Source of the DNA: DATFDN01 sp963756495
Lineage (GTDB): Bacteria; Pseudomonadota; Alphaproteobacteria; Acetobacterales; Acetobacteraceae
Length of the DNA stretch: 64,000 nt
Direction: 5' to 3'
Assembly (NCBI GenBank): GCA_963756495.1
Contig: CAVWNS010000009.1
Location: 186,001 to 250,000, forward strand
Both the position numbers and the translations under genes were made by a program. The notes beneath the pieces are model-generated. The model worked only from the letters and a program-made list of their open reading frames with translations. It was not told the DNA's origin and did no database searches. Positions 54,126-63,144 of this stretch are shown one piece after another. The stretch's first letter is position 1, and each line of letters starts with the position of its first letter.

Positions 54126-55021
54126 ACCCGGCCCTCGGACCCGAACAGGCCTTGCGGGCGCAGCACGAGCAGCAGCGCCATCACCGCGTAGAGCATCACC
54201 TCCGAATAGGCCGAATTGAACGCGCTGGTGATGCTGATGATCTCGCCTGCGATGATGCCGCCCACGACCGCGCCCGGATAGGACCCGAGGCCGCCGATCA
54301 CGATCACCACGAAGGATTCCACCAGGAAGGTCTCCCCCATGTCCGGTGTGACCGCGACGATCGGGGCGTACAGCATCCCCGAGACGCCGGCGGCCACGAC
54401 GCCGATCGCGAACACCAGCAGGAACGCACGCCGCACATTGATGCCGAGGATGCCGACCATGCGGGCGTCCTCGATGCCGGCCCGGACCACCAGGCCGATC
54501 GCGGTGCGGTAGAGGATGAGGTAGAGGCCCACCAGCAGCGCGGTGACGATGCCGATCAGTTGCAGCCGATACGTGGGATAGATCAGGAAGCCGAGCTGTG
54601 TCGCGCCCTGTCCCCAGGCCGGCACGTCCACGTGCTGGCTCTCCGGGCCGAAGATCGCCCGCACCGCCTCGACGATGACGATGCCGGCGCCGAAGGTGAC
54701 GAGGATCTGGTCCTCCGGCGGGCGGGCGTAGAACCAGCGGATCAGCCCGCGCTCCAGCAGCGCGCCGCCGAGCAGCATGAACGCCGCTCCGGCGAACAGG
54801 CCGACAACGAACGAGCCGGTATGCGCGGCCACGACGTACATGACGTAGGCGCCCACCATGAACAGGGCGCCATGCGCGAAGTTCAGCACGCCGAGCGTGC
54901 CGAGGACGATCGTCAGGCCGCTGCTGACCAGCGCCAGCAAGGTGCCGAGGGCCAGGCCGTTGAAGGCCTGCGACAAGAGCAAGGGCGCACTGGGCATCTC
55001 CGACCTTCCGGTTGCGCACTA
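53819..55021 (-). repeat. Long direct repeat, copy 1 (livM 5' end and livH)
   Basis: About 1.2 kb that recurs collinearly at 56588-57790 with only one base difference noticed (near 53841 versus 56610, Ser to Cys in the LivM part). Identity ends sharply at TTGCGCACTA in the livH-livK intergenic region. Confidence 0.88.
54122..54997 (-). CDS. livH: LivH-type permease, copy 1
   Basis: 291 aa, about 8 TM helices. QAFNGLALGTLLALVSSGLTIVLGTLGVLNFAHGALFMVGAYVMYV and IVIGGLGSYPGAVVGGIIAGEI are LivH hallmarks. Overlaps livMG by 4 bp. Identical in protein sequence to the copy at 56891-57766, with an offset of exactly 2769 bp. Divergent from the substrate-binding-protein gene. Confidence 0.93.
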   Translation of the reverse strand: MPSAPLLLSQAFNGLALGTLLALVSSGLTIVLGTLGVLNFAHGALFMVGAYVMYVVAAHTGSFVVGLFAGAAFMLLGGALLERGLIRWFYARPPEDQILVTFGAGIVIVEAVRAIFGPESQHVDVPAWGQGATQLGFLIYPTYRLQLIGIVTALLVGLYLILYRTAIGLVVRAGIEDARMVGILGINVRRAFLLVFAIGVVAAGVSGMLYAPIVAVTPDMGETFLVESFVVIVIGGLGSYPGAVVGGIIAGEIISITSAFNSAYSEVMLYAVMALLLVLRPQGLFGSEGRV

Positions 55022-55080
55022 AATTGGTATTATGAGGGATAGAGCACGCGAGCGGCGGGCGCTCAAGCGACAAAGCTGGC

Positions 55081-55108
55081 TTGCGAAACAACGAGGAACG
55101 GCCATAAT
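55081..55108 (+). promoter_or_regulatory. Candidate sigma-70 promoter for livK copy 1
   Basis: TTGCGA (55081-55086), 16-bp spacer, CATAAT (55103-55108). The same arrangement (TTGCCA-N16-CATAAT) is kept before copy 2 although the sequence around it has diverged, which supports function. Confidence 0.6.
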
Positions 55109-55149
55109 GAGTAAAAATATAGATGGAGTGAACGTTATGAGAATCCGAC

Positions 55150-56478
55150 ATGCGCCACGCGCTTGGACGCCGCACCCTGTTGAGGACCGGCGCCGGGCTG
55201 GCTGGCACCGCGGCGCTCGGGGTGGCACCCGTCCGGCAGGGCTGGGCGGCGGACCAGGCAGTCGGAACCTGGCCGGCCGGGGTCGCCGGTTCCACCGCGT
55301 TCATCGGCATCAGCGTGCCGCGGACGGGCACCTATGCCGTGCCGGGCGAGGACGAGCTGAAGGGCTATCAGCTGGCGATCGAGCACGTCAACGATGGCGA
55401 CGCGCTGATCCGCAAGATGGCGCCCAAGGTGACGAAGGGCCTGCTCGGCAAGCAGGTGATCTATGGCGTCGCCGATTCCGAGGCCAAGCCGAACGTCGCG
55501 GTGCAGAACCTCGCCAAGTTCGTGGCCGACAACAAGGCGATCATGACCACCGGATCGTGCTCCAGCGCCGAGGCGGTGGCCGACAACAAGTTCGGCCAGC
55601 GCGAGAAGGTCATCTATCTGCCGGGCGTCAGCGGGTCGAACGACACCACCGGCAAGGACTGCGTGCGCTACTCCTTCCGCACCTGCTTTTACGGTCAGAC
55701 CTCGTCGGCGGCGCTCAGTCCCATTCTGCTCAAGCACTTCGGAGGCAACAAGAAGATCGCCTTCCTGACGCCCGACTACACGTACGGCCACACGGTCCGT
55801 GCCTCGATGCAGGAATACCTGGGCAAAGGCGGCTGGACGGTGGCGACCAACCAGGTCTGCCCGCTGGGCGCTCCCGATTACAGCAGCTACCTGCTGAACA
55901 TCGCCAACAGCGGTGCCGACGTGTTCATCAACATCAACTGGGGCAACGACGCGGTCCAATCGATCAAGCAGGCGAACGGCTTCGGCATCCTGAATAAGAT
56001 GCCGCTGGTGGTCGCCTACTCGGTGCCGTTCCTGGCGCGCGAGGTGGGGCCGGATTTGACCGCCGGCGTGTTCACCGCGACCGACTGGTGGTGGACGCTG
56101 GGCGACACCTATCCGCTATCGAAGATGTTCACCGACGCGTTCCAGAAGAAGTTCAACTACATCCCCGACTGGAGTGCCCAGGCAGCCTACATGCAGGTCG
56201 CCTGCTGGGCGCGGATGGTCTCCGAGGCCGGCACGTTCAACCCCGTCGAGGTCATCAAGACCTACGAGAAGGGCGAGCATTTCGACTCGCTGGTGGGCGA
56301 GGTCTGGTTCCGTGCCGAGGATCATCAGCTCGTCCGGCCGGTCATCATCCAGCGCGGCAAGAAGCCGTCCGAGATGAAGTCGCCCGACGACTACTGGGAC
56401 ACCATCGAGGTCGTGCCCGGCGAGGGGCTGATGCAGGCGCCCGACGCGTTCGGCTGCAAGCTCGGCGCCTACACCTGA
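55150..56478 (+). CDS. Branched-chain amino-acid-type substrate-binding protein, copy 1
   Basis: 442 aa periplasmic binding protein of the HAAT type. Tat-like signal RRTLLRTGAGLAGTAALGVAPVRQGWAA. Mature domain: GSTAFIGISVPRTGTYAVPGEDELKGYQLAIEHVNDG, GSCSSAEAVADNKFGQ, FRTCFYGQTSSAALSPILLKHF, LTPDYTYGHTVRASMQEYL. Many Trp and Cys. By analogy with copy 2 the start may be ATG 55137 after GGAGTGAACGTT, but the leader is out of frame by one base, perhaps another indel; ATG 55150 keeps the frame. About 29 bp after the promoter CATAAT. Confidence 0.92.
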   Translation: MRHALGRRTLLRTGAGLAGTAALGVAPVRQGWAADQAVGTWPAGVAGSTAFIGISVPRTGTYAVPGEDELKGYQLAIEHVNDGDALIRKMAPKVTKGLLGKQVIYGVADSEAKPNVAVQNLAKFVADNKAIMTTGSCSSAEAVADNKFGQREKVIYLPGVSGSNDTTGKDCVRYSFRTCFYGQTSSAALSPILLKHFGGNKKIAFLTPDYTYGHTVRASMQEYLGKGGWTVATNQVCPLGAPDYSSYLLNIANSGADVFININWGNDAVQSIKQANGFGILNKMPLVVAYSVPFLAREVGPDLTAGVFTATDWWWTLGDTYPLSKMFTDAFQKKFNYIPDWSAQAAYMQVACWARMVSEAGTFNPVEVIKTYEKGEHFDSLVGEVWFRAEDHQLVRPVIIQRGKKPSEMKSPDDYWDTIEVVPGEGLMQAPDAFGCKLGAYT

Positions 56479-56500
56479 TCGAGCCGCCTCTCGGGTCGAG

Positions 56501-56520
56501 GCGACCACGTTCTGCTCGAC
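56501..56520 (-). pseudogene. livF shard in the degraded second liv copy
   Basis: 20 bp identical to livF 51729-51748. It joins a livG shard through the shared octamer TGCTCGAC (56513-56520), so only this end of livF survives. Confidence 0.7.
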
Positions 56521-56588
56521 GATCAGAAGCGTGCGGCTCCGGCCGATCTCGTGGACCAGCGCACGCGTGGCGACGCGCTCGGCGGGAC
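56513..56588 (-). pseudogene. livG shard in the degraded second liv copy
   Basis: 76 bp matching 52447-52522 of the livMG gene with two mismatches. It is joined to livM sequence through a shared GAC (56586-56588), so about 1.3 kb is missing between them. Confidence 0.75.
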
Positions 56589-56894
56589 GAGGAGGCCGAA
56601 TACGCCGGCGCAGACGGTGCCGACCACCAGCGCCAGCCAGACGCTGCCGATGACGTTGTTGACCAGCAGATAGGCGCTCACCATCCCGCCGGTGCCGAAG
56701 AACGCCGCCTGGCCGAACGACAGCAGCCCCGCGGCCCCGAACAGCAGGTCGAAGCCGAGGCCGAGCAGGCCGATGATCAGCACCCGCTGCATCAGGTCGA
56801 GCGAGGCGCCGATATGCGGCAGCACGAAGGGGGCGACCGCCAGCACGGCGGCCAGCGCCGCCACCGGGGCCAGCGTGGCCCGGGCGCGGCTCAT
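56523..56894 (-). pseudogene. Truncated livM (second copy)
   Basis: About 102 N-terminal codons of LivM from ATG 56894 (MSRARATLAP ... VVGTVCAGVFGLLV) then 20 or so out-of-frame codons read through the livG shard to a stop at 56523. TM1-TM3 only; cannot form a permease. Differs from copy 1 by one base. Overlaps livH copy 2 by 4 bp as in the intact operon. Confidence 0.85.
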
Positions 56895-57790
56895 ACCCGG
56901 CCCTCGGACCCGAACAGGCCTTGCGGGCGCAGCACGAGCAGCAGCGCCATCACCGCGTAGAGCATCACCTCCGAATAGGCCGAATTGAACGCGCTGGTGA
57001 TGCTGATGATCTCGCCTGCGATGATGCCGCCCACGACCGCGCCCGGATAGGACCCGAGGCCGCCGATCACGATCACCACGAAGGATTCCACCAGGAAGGT
57101 CTCCCCCATGTCCGGTGTGACCGCGACGATCGGGGCGTACAGCATCCCCGAGACGCCGGCGGCCACGACGCCGATCGCGAACACCAGCAGGAACGCACGC
57201 CGCACATTGATGCCGAGGATGCCGACCATGCGGGCGTCCTCGATGCCGGCCCGGACCACCAGGCCGATCGCGGTGCGGTAGAGGATGAGGTAGAGGCCCA
57301 CCAGCAGCGCGGTGACGATGCCGATCAGTTGCAGCCGATACGTGGGATAGATCAGGAAGCCGAGCTGTGTCGCGCCCTGTCCCCAGGCCGGCACGTCCAC
57401 GTGCTGGCTCTCCGGGCCGAAGATCGCCCGCACCGCCTCGACGATGACGATGCCGGCGCCGAAGGTGACGAGGATCTGGTCCTCCGGCGGGCGGGCGTAG
57501 AACCAGCGGATCAGCCCGCGCTCCAGCAGCGCGCCGCCGAGCAGCATGAACGCCGCTCCGGCGAACAGGCCGACAACGAACGAGCCGGTATGCGCGGCCA
57601 CGACGTACATGACGTAGGCGCCCACCATGAACAGGGCGCCATGCGCGAAGTTCAGCACGCCGAGCGTGCCGAGGACGATCGTCAGGCCGCTGCTGACCAG
57701 CGCCAGCAAGGTGCCGAGGGCCAGGCCGTTGAAGGCCTGCGACAAGAGCAAGGGCGCACTGGGCATCTCCGACCTTCCGGTTGCGCACTA
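56588..57790 (-). repeat. Long direct repeat, copy 2
   Basis: Partner of 53819-55021, offset 2769 bp, no insertions or deletions between the two over the whole length. Confidence 0.88.
56891..57766 (-). CDS. livH: LivH-type permease, copy 2
   Basis: 291 aa, identical to copy 1. Intact frame and start. Its downstream partners livMG and livF are degraded here, so this copy can act only with the first copy's LivMG/LivF, if expressed. Divergent from livK copy 2. Confidence 0.92.
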   Translation of the reverse strand: MPSAPLLLSQAFNGLALGTLLALVSSGLTIVLGTLGVLNFAHGALFMVGAYVMYVVAAHTGSFVVGLFAGAAFMLLGGALLERGLIRWFYARPPEDQILVTFGAGIVIVEAVRAIFGPESQHVDVPAWGQGATQLGFLIYPTYRLQLIGIVTALLVGLYLILYRTAIGLVVRAGIEDARMVGILGINVRRAFLLVFAIGVVAAGVSGMLYAPIVAVTPDMGETFLVESFVVIVIGGLGSYPGAVVGGIIAGEIISITSAFNSAYSEVMLYAVMALLLVLRPQGLFGSEGRV

Positions 57791-57838
57791 TCGTGATGGG
57801 TAGGGCACGCGGGCAGGCCCTCAAGCCACGAAGCTGCC

Positions 57839-57866
57839 TTGCCAATCGACAGGACGCCTTCATAAT
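57839..57866 (+). promoter_or_regulatory. Candidate sigma-70 promoter for livK copy 2
   Basis: TTGCCA (57839-57844), 16-bp spacer, CATAAT (57861-57866), the same layout as copy 1. Confidence 0.6.
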
Positions 57867-57895
57867 GCGTAAAAAACATCGACGGAGTAAACGTT

Positions 57896-59236
57896 ATGAG
57901 ATGCGGAACAGGCCAGCCGCTCGGACGGCGCACGCTGCTCAGGACCGGGGCAGGCCTCGCCGGCGCCGCGGCACTTGGCATAGGACCCATCCGGCACGCC
58001 GCCGCGGCCGAGCAGGCGGTCGGGACCTGGCCAGAAGGCGTCTCCGGCTCCACCGCCTTCATCGGCATCAGCGTGCCGCGCACCGGGACCTATGCTGTCC
58101 CCGGAGAGGACGAGTTGAAGGGCTACCAGCTTGCCATCGAGCATATCAACGACGGCGACGAGCTGATCCGCAAGATGGCGCCCAAGGTGACGAAGGGGCT
58201 GCTCGGCAAGCAGGTGATCTCCGGCGTTGCCGATTTGGAAGCGAAGCCGAACGTGGCGGTGCAGAACCTGGCCAAGTTCGTTTCCGGCAACAAGGCGATC
58301 CTGCTGACCGGCTGCTGCTCCAGCGCCGAGGCGGTGGCCGACAACAAGTTCGCCCAGCGCGAGAAGGTCATTTACCTGCCGGGCGTGAGCACTTCGAACG
58401 ATACCACCGGCAAGGACTGCGTGCGCTATTCCTTCCGCACTTGCTTCTACGGCCAGACCGCCTCGGCGGCGCTTTCTCCGGTGCTGCTCAAGCATTTCGG
58501 GCAGAACAAGAAGATCGCCTTCCTCACGCCCGACTACACCTATGGCCACACCGTCCGCGCCTCGATGCAGGAACACCTAGCAAAAGGCGAATGGGCGGTC
58601 GCAACCAACCAAGTCTGCCCTCTCGGTGTGCCTGATTACAGCAGCTATCTGTTGAACATCGCCCACAGCGGCGCCGACATCTTCATCAACATCACCTGGG
58701 GCAATGACGCCGTCCAATCGACCAAGCAGGCGAACGGGTTCGGAATCCTCAAGAAGATGCCGATGGTGGTGCCCGTTTCCGCTCCTTTCCTGGCAAGGGA
58801 TGTCGGCCCGGAGCTGACGCAGGGCATGTACGCCGCCACCGATTGGTGGTGGACAATCGACGAGAAGTATCCGCTTGCCAAAATGTTCGTCGACGAGTTC
58901 CAGAAGAAGTACAACTATAAGCCGGAATGGACCGCCGAGTCCGCCTATATGCAGCTCGCCTGCTGGGCGCGGATGGTCTCCGAGGCTGGCACGTTCAATC
59001 CGGTGGAGGTCATCAAGACCTACGAGAAGGGCGAGCATTTCGACTCGCTGGTGGGCGAGGTCTGGTTCCGTCCCGAGGACCACCAGCTCGTCCGGCCGGT
59101 CATCATCGAGCGTGGCAAGAAGCCATCCGAGATGAAATCCCCCGACGATTACTGGGAGGTGATCGAGATCGTTCCAGGCGAGGGGCTGATGCAGGCGCCC
59201 GACGCATTCGGGTGCAAGCTCGGCGCCTACACCTGA
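57896..59236 (+). CDS. Branched-chain amino-acid-type substrate-binding protein, copy 2
   Basis: 446 aa, start ATG 57896 after GGAGTAAACGTT. Signal GRRTLLRTGAGLAGAAALGIGPIRHAAAA (twin-Arg). Mature domain closely similar to copy 1 (GISVPRTGTYAVPGEDELKGYQLAIEH; LTPDYTYGHTVRASMQEHL) but clearly diverged, with substitutions scattered throughout (for example GCCSSAEA for GSCSSAEA, VPVSAPFLARDVGPELTQGMYAATDWWWTIDEKYPLAKMF for the copy 1 equivalents). Ligand preference may differ. Both proteins end FGCKLGAYT. Confidence 0.93.
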   Translation: MRCGTGQPLGRRTLLRTGAGLAGAAALGIGPIRHAAAAEQAVGTWPEGVSGSTAFIGISVPRTGTYAVPGEDELKGYQLAIEHINDGDELIRKMAPKVTKGLLGKQVISGVADLEAKPNVAVQNLAKFVSGNKAILLTGCCSSAEAVADNKFAQREKVIYLPGVSTSNDTTGKDCVRYSFRTCFYGQTASAALSPVLLKHFGQNKKIAFLTPDYTYGHTVRASMQEHLAKGEWAVATNQVCPLGVPDYSSYLLNIAHSGADIFINITWGNDAVQSTKQANGFGILKKMPMVVPVSAPFLARDVGPELTQGMYAATDWWWTIDEKYPLAKMFVDEFQKKYNYKPEWTAESAYMQLACWARMVSEAGTFNPVEVIKTYEKGEHFDSLVGEVWFRPEDHQLVRPVIIERGKKPSEMKSPDDYWEVIEIVPGEGLMQAPDAFGCKLGAYT

Positions 59237-60088
59237 TCGAGCCGCCTCACGGGTCGACTCGTCCTCTCGCCCCCCTGCCCCGGACCCGCTCCCGTACGTG
59301 GAGGGGGAGCTTTCCGGTGGCGGAGGGCCGCACGCCAATGGTCATTTCCCCATCAGGCGCAGGCATGCAGCGCAGGTGACGCGCTCGCCCGGGGGCTCGG
59401 CCCATGTCGAGGCTGGCCCGGGCTCCGACCTGCATAGTGCGATACGGCAGTATGGCGTCACGGCGTGATAGACGGGCTTTTGCCGGACCCTGTGATTGCC
59501 TGCCTTTCGAAGCGGGACGAGTGCAGGTGCGATTGTGGCAGTGCGCAACGCGGCTACTCGCTCTGACGTGTCGTCGGCTTCGGCGCTGGTGGATGAGCCA
59601 GGGCGAGCCGATAATTGATCCGGGTCTGACGATGTTGCAGTACCCGGCGTGAAAGTCCCGACGGCACGCCACCCGCGTTGCTCATTGCCGCCGGCTTCTT
59701 TTCGGATGCGGGCTGAACGTCTTCAGGATTTTCGTTTCGCATGTCTGTTCCCCCGACGAGCTTTTGCTTTTCGCCTGTCCCACACCGCCACGTTGACTCC
59801 ATGATGTCAAAGGCACGCGTCAGGAACGCACCGGGCAAGGCGGCGCGCGGAGTTCTGCTGAACAGCACACCTAAGTAGATCGCGGCTGCGATCCGGGCAT
59901 TCGCCTGGAGGCCGTTGCCAGCTCGGCATGGGCTTGCGCGAACTGCTCGCCGCCCGGCTGCCCGCGGCCATTATCGACGCCACGCGCTCGGCGGTGGCGC
60001 TCCAGATCGGGTGCCGCAATAAGCTACGGAACAGGTCCACGCGGTGGGCAGCGGCCGAGGCGCGCCGTCGAAAGCCCGCGACCTCCTT
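59237..60088. other. Mostly gene-free region
   Basis: About 850 bp. Only the short frame at 59554-59742 has a good ribosome-binding site; otherwise short frames without support. The first 26 bp or so resemble the sequence after livK copy 1 (GATCGAGCCGCCTC), a remnant of the duplication. Confidence 0.4.
59554..59742 (-). CDS. Possible small hypothetical protein
   Basis: 62 aa from ATG 59742, with GGGGGAAC as ribosome-binding site. MRNENPEDVQPASEKKPAAMSNAGGVPSGLSRRVLQHRQTRINYRLALAHPP is polar, probably disordered. No family recognised. Could be spurious. Confidence 0.35.
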   Translation of the reverse strand: MRNENPEDVQPASEKKPAAMSNAGGVPSGLSRRVLQHRQTRINYRLALAHPPAPKPTTRQSE

Positions 60089-60388
60089 TCATTTCAGGTG
60101 CTGGGCGAGATGCTTGTTCATCTCGAACATGGTTACCTTGTCCTTGCCGAAGACTTTTCTGAGCTGGTCATCGGCGAGGATCTCACGGCGATTCTCCGGA
60201 TTTTGCAGGTTGTTGGTCTTGATGTACTCCCAGACCTTGCTCACCACTTCGCCTCGGGGCAGGGGCCCGGGACCAACCACCGCGGCCAGCTCCTCCGACG
60301 GCTGCAACGGCGTCTGGAGGGCATTCGGCTTGCCCGCTTTGTCGCCCTTCGGTGTCTTCGTCTGCGGGGTCTTGGTCTTGGATGGCAT
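60089..60388 (-). CDS. SWIB/MDM2 domain protein
   Basis: 99 aa from ATG 60388. Lys/Thr/Pro-rich N-terminus (MPSKTKTPQTKTPKGDKAGKPNAL), then the SWIB fold (about 30-99): LQPSEELAAVVGPGPLPRGEVVSKVWEYIKTNNLQNPENRREILADDQLRKVFGKDKVTMFEMNKHLAQHL. The domain is eukaryotic-like but widespread in bacteria. The basic N-terminus could bind DNA. Function unknown. Confidence 0.9.
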   Translation of the reverse strand: MPSKTKTPQTKTPKGDKAGKPNALQTPLQPSEELAAVVGPGPLPRGEVVSKVWEYIKTNNLQNPENRREILADDQLRKVFGKDKVTMFEMNKHLAQHLK

Positions 60389-60507
60389 CGGTGTTCTCCA
60401 AATTGAAGTGCCTCGCGAGTTGCGCCGGCATCCTTGCACGAGCGCACGCGGAGAGCCCAGTTTTTAGGGAGCGCCTGAAGAATCCCGCCGGCGCGCGAGA
60501 TTTGGGA

Positions 60508-61134
60508 TCACTCCCAACGCCAGCTCTTGCGGAACACCGGCACGGGCGCGTCGGCGGCGCGCGCGCCCCTGTCGAGCGCCAGCCAGTCGCGGAGCTGCTC
60601 GATCACCTTGCGCGTCGGCGCGGCCAGGTCGCAGGCGAGCGCCTCCTCCATGGCGTGAAACCGCAGCGCCTCCAGTTCGCCCGACCCGGCGAGGCTGCCC
60701 GTCACGCGGGTCGCATCCACGGTCAGGAACCGGGCGTTGAACCGCACCGGGCTGTCGGTCGGCGTGACCAGCCGGCAGATGTAATCCAGCCCGTCCAACG
60801 CGGGCGGCGTCCCGAGGCCGAGGCCGGTCTCCTCCTCCAGCTCGCGGGCCGCGGCAATCCCCAGCGCGTGGGCGAGGGCCGGCGTCGCCGATCGCTCCAG
60901 CCGAGCGCGCGTATGCGCCGCCAGCGGGGCGGCGCAGGCCGCCGTCAGATCCGCCCGATCCACCGCCCCCCCTGGAAAGACCAGGCGATTCGGCATGAAC
61001 CGGTGGCCGGCGCCGCGCACGCCCATCAGCATCTCCGGCTCGCCGGGGCCATGACGGAGCACGATCAGGCTGGCGGCGTGCCGGGCGCGCACCGCCCGGA
61101 CTCGGGCGATATGAGGCGTCAGCGCGTCAGGCAA
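60508..61134 (-). CDS. NUDIX hydrolase (CoA/nucleotide diphosphatase-like)
   Basis: About 208 aa from a TTG at 61134 that overlaps the nitroreductase stop by 8 bp; further upstream codons in this frame lie inside the nitroreductase gene. Motifs: ASLIVLRHGPGEPEMLMGVRG, FPGGAVDRAD and the Nudix box ending REL-EEETGLGLG, followed by LDYICRLVTPTDSPVRFNARFLTV. The spacing and the PRF-type region fit NUDT7/8/19-like CoA diphosphatases. Start codon uncertain. Confidence 0.82.
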   Translation of the reverse strand: MPDALTPHIARVRAVRARHAASLIVLRHGPGEPEMLMGVRGAGHRFMPNRLVFPGGAVDRADLTAACAAPLAAHTRARLERSATPALAHALGIAAARELEEETGLGLGTPPALDGLDYICRLVTPTDSPVRFNARFLTVDATRVTGSLAGSGELEALRFHAMEEALACDLAAPTRKVIEQLRDWLALDRGARAADAPVPVFRKSWRWE

Positions 61135-61969
61135 GGTCGAACCCGCGCGTGCGGAGCCAGGCGGCGAATCCGAAGCGCTCCGGGACAGAGAGCTGTCGGG
61201 CCACGTTCTCGCTCCATCCCGCGCCCTCCTTCGGCCCGTACACATCGAGGTTCTTGAGGCTTCCAGGCGCCAGCGGCTCGCTGGCGCGCCGGCGCGAATC
61301 ATAGGCGGAAACCTCATCCGCCAAACCGGCGTCGTCGTACCGCTCCCGATGCACCACCACGCCGGGCGGCAGGCGCATCGAGACCGGACGCCGGAACGCC
61401 GGCCAGCCGACGGTCAGCCCCGCCACCGGATAGACGCCAGGGGGAAGGCCGAGCAGCGGCGCCAACCGCTCGATATGGCTGCGAACGTAGCTGATCGGGC
61501 ATGTGCCGAGGCCCGCCGCGTCAGCAGCCGCGATGAAGGCGCCCATCGCCAGCGCGCAATCGACCGCCGTGTTTAGGAAGGTGTCGAGGTTGTTGTTGGC
61601 GTGCGGCATCGCGTGCATGTCGCACAGGCGCTGGCCGCGCCGCATGTCGCCGCACCAGACCAGGAAGACCGGCGCGGTCGCGATCCAGTCCATCGTGCCG
61701 ATCCAGTCGGCGATGCGCTTGATGCGCGCCCGGTCGCGCATCACCACCACCGCGTATTGTTGCAGATCGGACTTGCTCGGCGCCGATTGCGCGGCGGCCA
61801 GCAGCGCGTCCAGCAACGGGTCCGGGACGTCCTGTTCACGGTAGCGCCGGGCCACGCGCCGATCGATCAGCGCCCGCACCGCCGCCGCCATATCGGGCGC
61901 CGGCAGGTCCAATCCAAACCGGGCCCGCATCGCCGCCGCGCCATCATTGGCGCCGTCATTCCCGGTCAT
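61127..61969 (-). CDS. Nitroreductase-family FMN oxidoreductase
   Basis: 280 aa from ATG 61969 with GGAGGAA ribosome-binding site. RRVARRYREQDVPDPLLDALLAAAQSAPSKSDLQQYAVVVM is the FMN-binding start; then IAAADAAGLGTCPISYVRSH and LPPGVYPVAGLTVGWP complete the fold. Long C-terminal extension (YGPKEGAGWSENVARQLSVPERFG) fits the NfsA/FRP-like branch. NAD(P)H-dependent reductant; natural acceptor unknown. Confidence 0.9.
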   Translation of the reverse strand: MTGNDGANDGAAAMRARFGLDLPAPDMAAAVRALIDRRVARRYREQDVPDPLLDALLAAAQSAPSKSDLQQYAVVVMRDRARIKRIADWIGTMDWIATAPVFLVWCGDMRRGQRLCDMHAMPHANNNLDTFLNTAVDCALAMGAFIAAADAAGLGTCPISYVRSHIERLAPLLGLPPGVYPVAGLTVGWPAFRRPVSMRLPPGVVVHRERYDDAGLADEVSAYDSRRRASEPLAPGSLKNLDVYGPKEGAGWSENVARQLSVPERFGFAAWLRTRGFDLA

Positions 61970-62059
61970 GGGTTCCTCCGTGGCTAGGGCAACCCTTGCC
62001 GGAACGCGCCGACGGCGCAAGGCTGCCCGATCGAACGCAAGTCTTGGGAGGGAAAACGA

Positions 62060-63124
62060 ATGCCGGCCCCGTATGCCGCCCACCGCGCACAGATCAAGGC
62101 CATCCTGAGCGCCTGGGGAATGCCCGAGGAAAATGCCGAGCCGACCAGCGAGATCCTGGCCTGGGCCGACCTGCACGGCGTGGACAGTCACGGCATGTCG
62201 ATGCTGCCGGGCTACGACCGGCTGCGCCGGAACGGGCGCGCCCGCATGGATGCACGCCCCGAGATCCTCCGCGAGACCCCGGTCTCGGCGCTGGTGGATG
62301 GCGGCGGCGGGCTCGGTCACGTACCGGCCCGGTTCGGCATGCAGGTGGCCATCGACAAGGCGAAGCGGTCCGGCATGGCGGCGGTGGCGGTGCGCAACTC
62401 GGCGCATTTCGGTGCCTGCGGCTTCTACACGTTGATGGCCGCCGAGGCGGGGCTGATCGGCATGGCCTGTACCTCCGCCTCCGGCATCCAGGTGGCGCCG
62501 ACCTTCGGGCGGCAGGCCCGGTTGGGCACCGATCCCTGGTCCTTCGCCGCGCCCAGCGCCGACGGGACCCCGTTCCTGCTGGACATGGCCACGACCACCG
62601 TCGCCGCCGGGCGCATCCGCAACAAGGCCAACGAGAACCAGCCCACGCCACCCGGCTGGGTGCTGACGAAGGAGGGCCTGCCCAGCACCGATCCGCTCGA
62701 GGCGAGCCAGAAAGGCGGGTTCCTCACCTCGCTCGGCGGCTCGCCGGAGAGCAGCAGCTACAAGGGATACGGGCTCGCCGTGATGGTGAACATCCTGTCG
62801 TCGTGCCTGTCCGGCGCAACCCTCATCACCGACCCGATGCACACCAAGAAGCCGCAGGGCCAGGACATCGGGCACTTCATCATGGCGATCGATCCCGGCC
62901 TGTTCCGTGATCCAGCGGAGTTCCAGGCCGACGTCGCACGCTTCCTTGGCGATCTGCGGGCCACAACGCCGGTCGATCCGACGCAACCCGTGATGGTGGC
63001 GGGCGACCCGCAGCGGCGTCTCGCCGCGCAGCGCATGAAGGACGGCATCCCCGTCGGTCCCGGCCTGCTCTCCCAGGTACGCCAGATCGCCCAGGCGAGC
63101 GCGGCGCCCTGGCTGCTCGATTGA
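62060..63124 (+). CDS. Ldh-family (malate/L-lactate dehydrogenase) oxidoreductase
   Basis: 354 aa, NAD(P)-dependent, of the AllD/YlbC/ComC family, distinct from Rossmann lactate dehydrogenases. DLHGVDSHGMSMLPGYDRL (catalytic His-containing DSHG motif, near residue 43), VAIDKAKRSGMAAVAVRNSAHFGACGFYTLMAAEAGLIGMACT and an LLDMATTTVAAGRI segment are diagnostic. May oxidise a 2-hydroxy acid such as sulfolactate, ureidoglycolate or malate. Divergent from the nitroreductase. Confidence 0.92.
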   Translation: MPAPYAAHRAQIKAILSAWGMPEENAEPTSEILAWADLHGVDSHGMSMLPGYDRLRRNGRARMDARPEILRETPVSALVDGGGGLGHVPARFGMQVAIDKAKRSGMAAVAVRNSAHFGACGFYTLMAAEAGLIGMACTSASGIQVAPTFGRQARLGTDPWSFAAPSADGTPFLLDMATTTVAAGRIRNKANENQPTPPGWVLTKEGLPSTDPLEASQKGGFLTSLGGSPESSSYKGYGLAVMVNILSSCLSGATLITDPMHTKKPQGQDIGHFIMAIDPGLFRDPAEFQADVARFLGDLRATTPVDPTQPVMVAGDPQRRLAAQRMKDGIPVGPGLLSQVRQIAQASAAPWLLD

Positions 63125-63144
63125 AAGGCGGCGAGACCGACTTC

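Noticed and set aside
52281..54191. 636-codon frame on the + strand across the liv genes
   Set aside because: Complementary to livMG; composition is His/Gln/Asp/Arg-rich and lacks any domain.
54126..55331. N-terminal extension of the LivM-LivG fusion up to 55331
   Set aside because: It overlaps the clear livH gene in another frame; ATG 54125 with the livH 4-bp overlap is the expected start.
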